This document shows positions 6,323 through 7,553 of a stretch of 7,553 nucleotides of DNA, one piece after another; positions within the stretch are counted from its first letter, which is position 1, and every line of letters starts with the position of its first letter. Under the pieces are notes generated by a model, which saw nothing but the letters and a program-made list of their open reading frames with translations, searched no databases and was not told the origin of the DNA. Source of the DNA: Sulfurovum sp. (GTDB lineage Bacteria; Campylobacterota; Campylobacteria; Campylobacterales; Sulfurovaceae); the NCBI GenBank assembly GCA_020719895.1, contig DYPM01000092.1, positions 1-7,553 of the forward strand, read 5' to 3'. A program made the translations under genes and the position numbers.

Positions 6323-7492
6323 CTATCTAAAGAGACTTTCGAGTGCTGAAATATCGGTGGTTTTTTCTATAGGTTCATTCTCTCTATAGTTGTTGTCGGT
6401 TGTGTTTTGTGTGACACCTTCTATTTCGTTAAGTTCGATCGCATAACCTGTAAGCATCGATGCTAAACGGATATTGATTCCACTTTTGCCAATCGCTTTG
6501 GCTTTTTGATCAGGCGTGATATTGATAATGGCTTTTTTATTTTTGATATCTACTTTGATACTTTGTGTGATAGCAGGAGAGAGTGCACGTGTGATGTAGA
6601 TTTCGGGGATTGGCGAGTACTCGATACAGTCGATATTTTCTCCGCCAAGCTCTTTGCTCACTGCATTAATACGCACTCCTTTGACACCGACAGCAGCACC
6701 AATTGGATCAATATTCATTTTGTCAGTTTTGAGTGAGATTTTGGCACGATCTCCAGGAATTCTTGCCGAAGCCACAATCTCCACCGCACCATCTTCAATC
6801 TCAGGAACTTCGCGTGCCATCAACGCCTCCAAAAATTTTGGAGCAGTACGGCTAAGCTCAAGCGAAAGACCCTCTTTTGGGTCAGTATTGACATAGCGAA
6901 GTAAGCATTTTATCGTATCTCCGCGTTTGAACTTTTCTCCTTTGATGCGGTTGCGAAGCGTCAAGATTCCTTTCACTTCGCCGATCTCTACAAAAGTGTT
7001 TTGTTGCTGATCTACACGATTGACGATACCGATAAGCACAGCTCCTAATTGATCTTTGTATTTTTGGTAAAGATCTTTTTCGATACGTCTTTGGACGTGA
7101 TACTCAAGCTCTCGAAAGAGGTTCGCAGAAGCAGTGCGTCCATACGACTCAAGATCAAATATCTCTTTGAGTTCATCTCCAAGCTCAAGCGTGTCATCAA
7201 ACTCTTTGGCATCAGAAAGAGAAATAAAACTCTCCGACTCTACTTTTTGTTTGTTGTTTTTGTCGCCTATTTCCACATAGAGACATTTGTCTTTGTCGCC
7301 GACGACTGTTATCACTTTGTGAATTTCAAACTTTTTGGTGGCATTGTTGAATGTCACTTCAAAAGTACTTGTGACTCCATCTGATTTTTTGGCGGTATTG
7401 ATCATCGCCTCTTTGAATGCTTCAGTAACACTCTCTTTGGAGAGGTTTTTTTCATGTGCAATTGCCTCAATAATATCTGTTATTTTTTCCAT
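6323..7492 (-). CDS. nusA: Transcription termination/antitermination factor NusA
   Basis: 389 residues. The ATG at 7492 has AGGA six to seven bases upstream. The N-terminal RNA polymerase-binding domain (about 1-125) includes the charged ELEYHVQRRIEKDLYQKYKD helix; the S1 domain follows (about 147-215, GAVLIGIVNRV to LSLELSRT). Then KH1 with the EVPEIEDGAVEI entry and GAAVGVKGVRI (265-275), and KH2 with AIGKSGINIRLASMLTGYAI (333-352). NusA binds elongating RNA polymerase and nascent RNA, promoting hairpin-dependent pausing and termination or, with other Nus factors, antitermination on rRNA. The acidic C-terminal repeats of the E. coli protein (495 residues) are absent; only about 37 residues follow KH2, as in many non-enterobacterial NusA proteins. 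In many bacteria nusA lies in a rimP-nusA-infB operon; here the next gene downstream is convergent and unrelated, so that arrangement is broken on the downstream side. Confidence 0.97.
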   Translation of the reverse strand: MEKITDIIEAIAHEKNLSKESVTEAFKEAMINTAKKSDGVTSTFEVTFNNATKKFEIHKVITVVGDKDKCLYVEIGDKNNKQKVESESFISLSDAKEFDDTLELGDELKEIFDLESYGRTASANLFRELEYHVQRRIEKDLYQKYKDQLGAVLIGIVNRVDQQQNTFVEIGEVKGILTLRNRIKGEKFKRGDTIKCLLRYVNTDPKEGLSLELSRTAPKFLEALMAREVPEIEDGAVEIVASARIPGDRAKISLKTDKMNIDPIGAAVGVKGVRINAVSKELGGENIDCIEYSPIPEIYITRALSPAITQSIKVDIKNKKAIINITPDQKAKAIGKSGINIRLASMLTGYAIELNEIEGVTQNTTDNNYRENEPIEKTTDISALESLFR

Positions 7493-7513
7493 ATATTTTC
7501 CTACTAATAAATT

Positions 7514-7545
7514 TTGTACAATCTAAACAAGTTCAGATTGTACAA
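7514..7545. repeat. Long hairpin upstream of nusA (inverted TTGTACAATCT)
   Basis: TTGTACAATCT at 7514-7524 is perfectly inverted as AGATTGTACAA at 7535-7545, and pairing continues inward with one mismatch (7525/7534), leaving a very small loop. On the nusA-sense strand the mismatch becomes a U-G wobble, so the RNA hairpin is about 14 pairs with a CUUG loop. TTGTACAA is itself a palindrome, so the site also holds two copies of an eight-base symmetric word. It ends 21 bases before the nusA ATG. It may be a terminator of the upstream gene, an attenuator or an operator; no strong U-run follows on the nusA side. Confidence 0.6.
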
Positions 7546-7553
7546 GTTTGCTA

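Noticed and set aside
7049..7384. 111-codon plus-strand frame inside nusA
   Set aside because: It is antisense to the NusA N-terminal domain, has a hydrophobic low-complexity product and no ribosome site.

Overview
The window looks like a chromosomal stretch of an AT-rich member of the Campylobacterota (Epsilonproteobacteria). The evidence is a short NusA without the C-terminal acidic repeats of enterobacteria, AT-rich promoters with good TATAAT boxes but no clear -35, and protein style throughout. The phylum is inferred from general resemblance; genus cannot be fixed from the sequence alone.

Layout, left to right. (1) Positions 1-243, plus strand: the C-terminal 80 residues of a VapC-type PIN-domain toxin whose start and antitoxin lie outside the window. 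It is followed by a hairpin plus T-run that sits on top of the last codons of the convergent gene. (2) Positions 305-3978, minus strand: a tightly overlapping three-gene operon encoding a MoxR-family AAA+ ATPase, a two-helix membrane DUF58 protein and a multi-pass membrane transglutaminase of the TgpA type. An extended -10 promoter lies upstream of moxR. The operon is a known association in bacteria, probably concerned with chaperoning or processing at the membrane or periplasm, but its substrates are not established. (3) Positions 3979-4396: a divergent regulatory region of about 420 bases holding a promoter on each strand, a long inverted repeat around the moxR promoter, an unassigned 58-codon ORF, and two short palindromes in the leader of the next gene. 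(4) Positions 4397-6229, plus strand: a BtuB-like TonB-dependent outer membrane receptor standing alone. (5) Positions 6230-6322: a compact inverted-repeat element of REP-like appearance between convergent genes. (6) Positions 6323-7492, minus strand: nusA, preceded by a long, nearly perfect hairpin.

The MoxR, DUF58 and transglutaminase products are expected to work together: ATPase in the cytosol, DUF58 protein at the inner membrane, transglutaminase domain in the periplasm. The receptor, nusA and the toxin fragment appear functionally independent of that operon. The most unusual points are the Asp-to-Glu change at the third catalytic position of the transglutaminase, the structured leader of the receptor gene, the hairpin ahead of nusA, and the terminator written into the antisense of a coding end. 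I found no CRISPR array, tRNA, rRNA, insertion sequence or clearly new multi-gene system.
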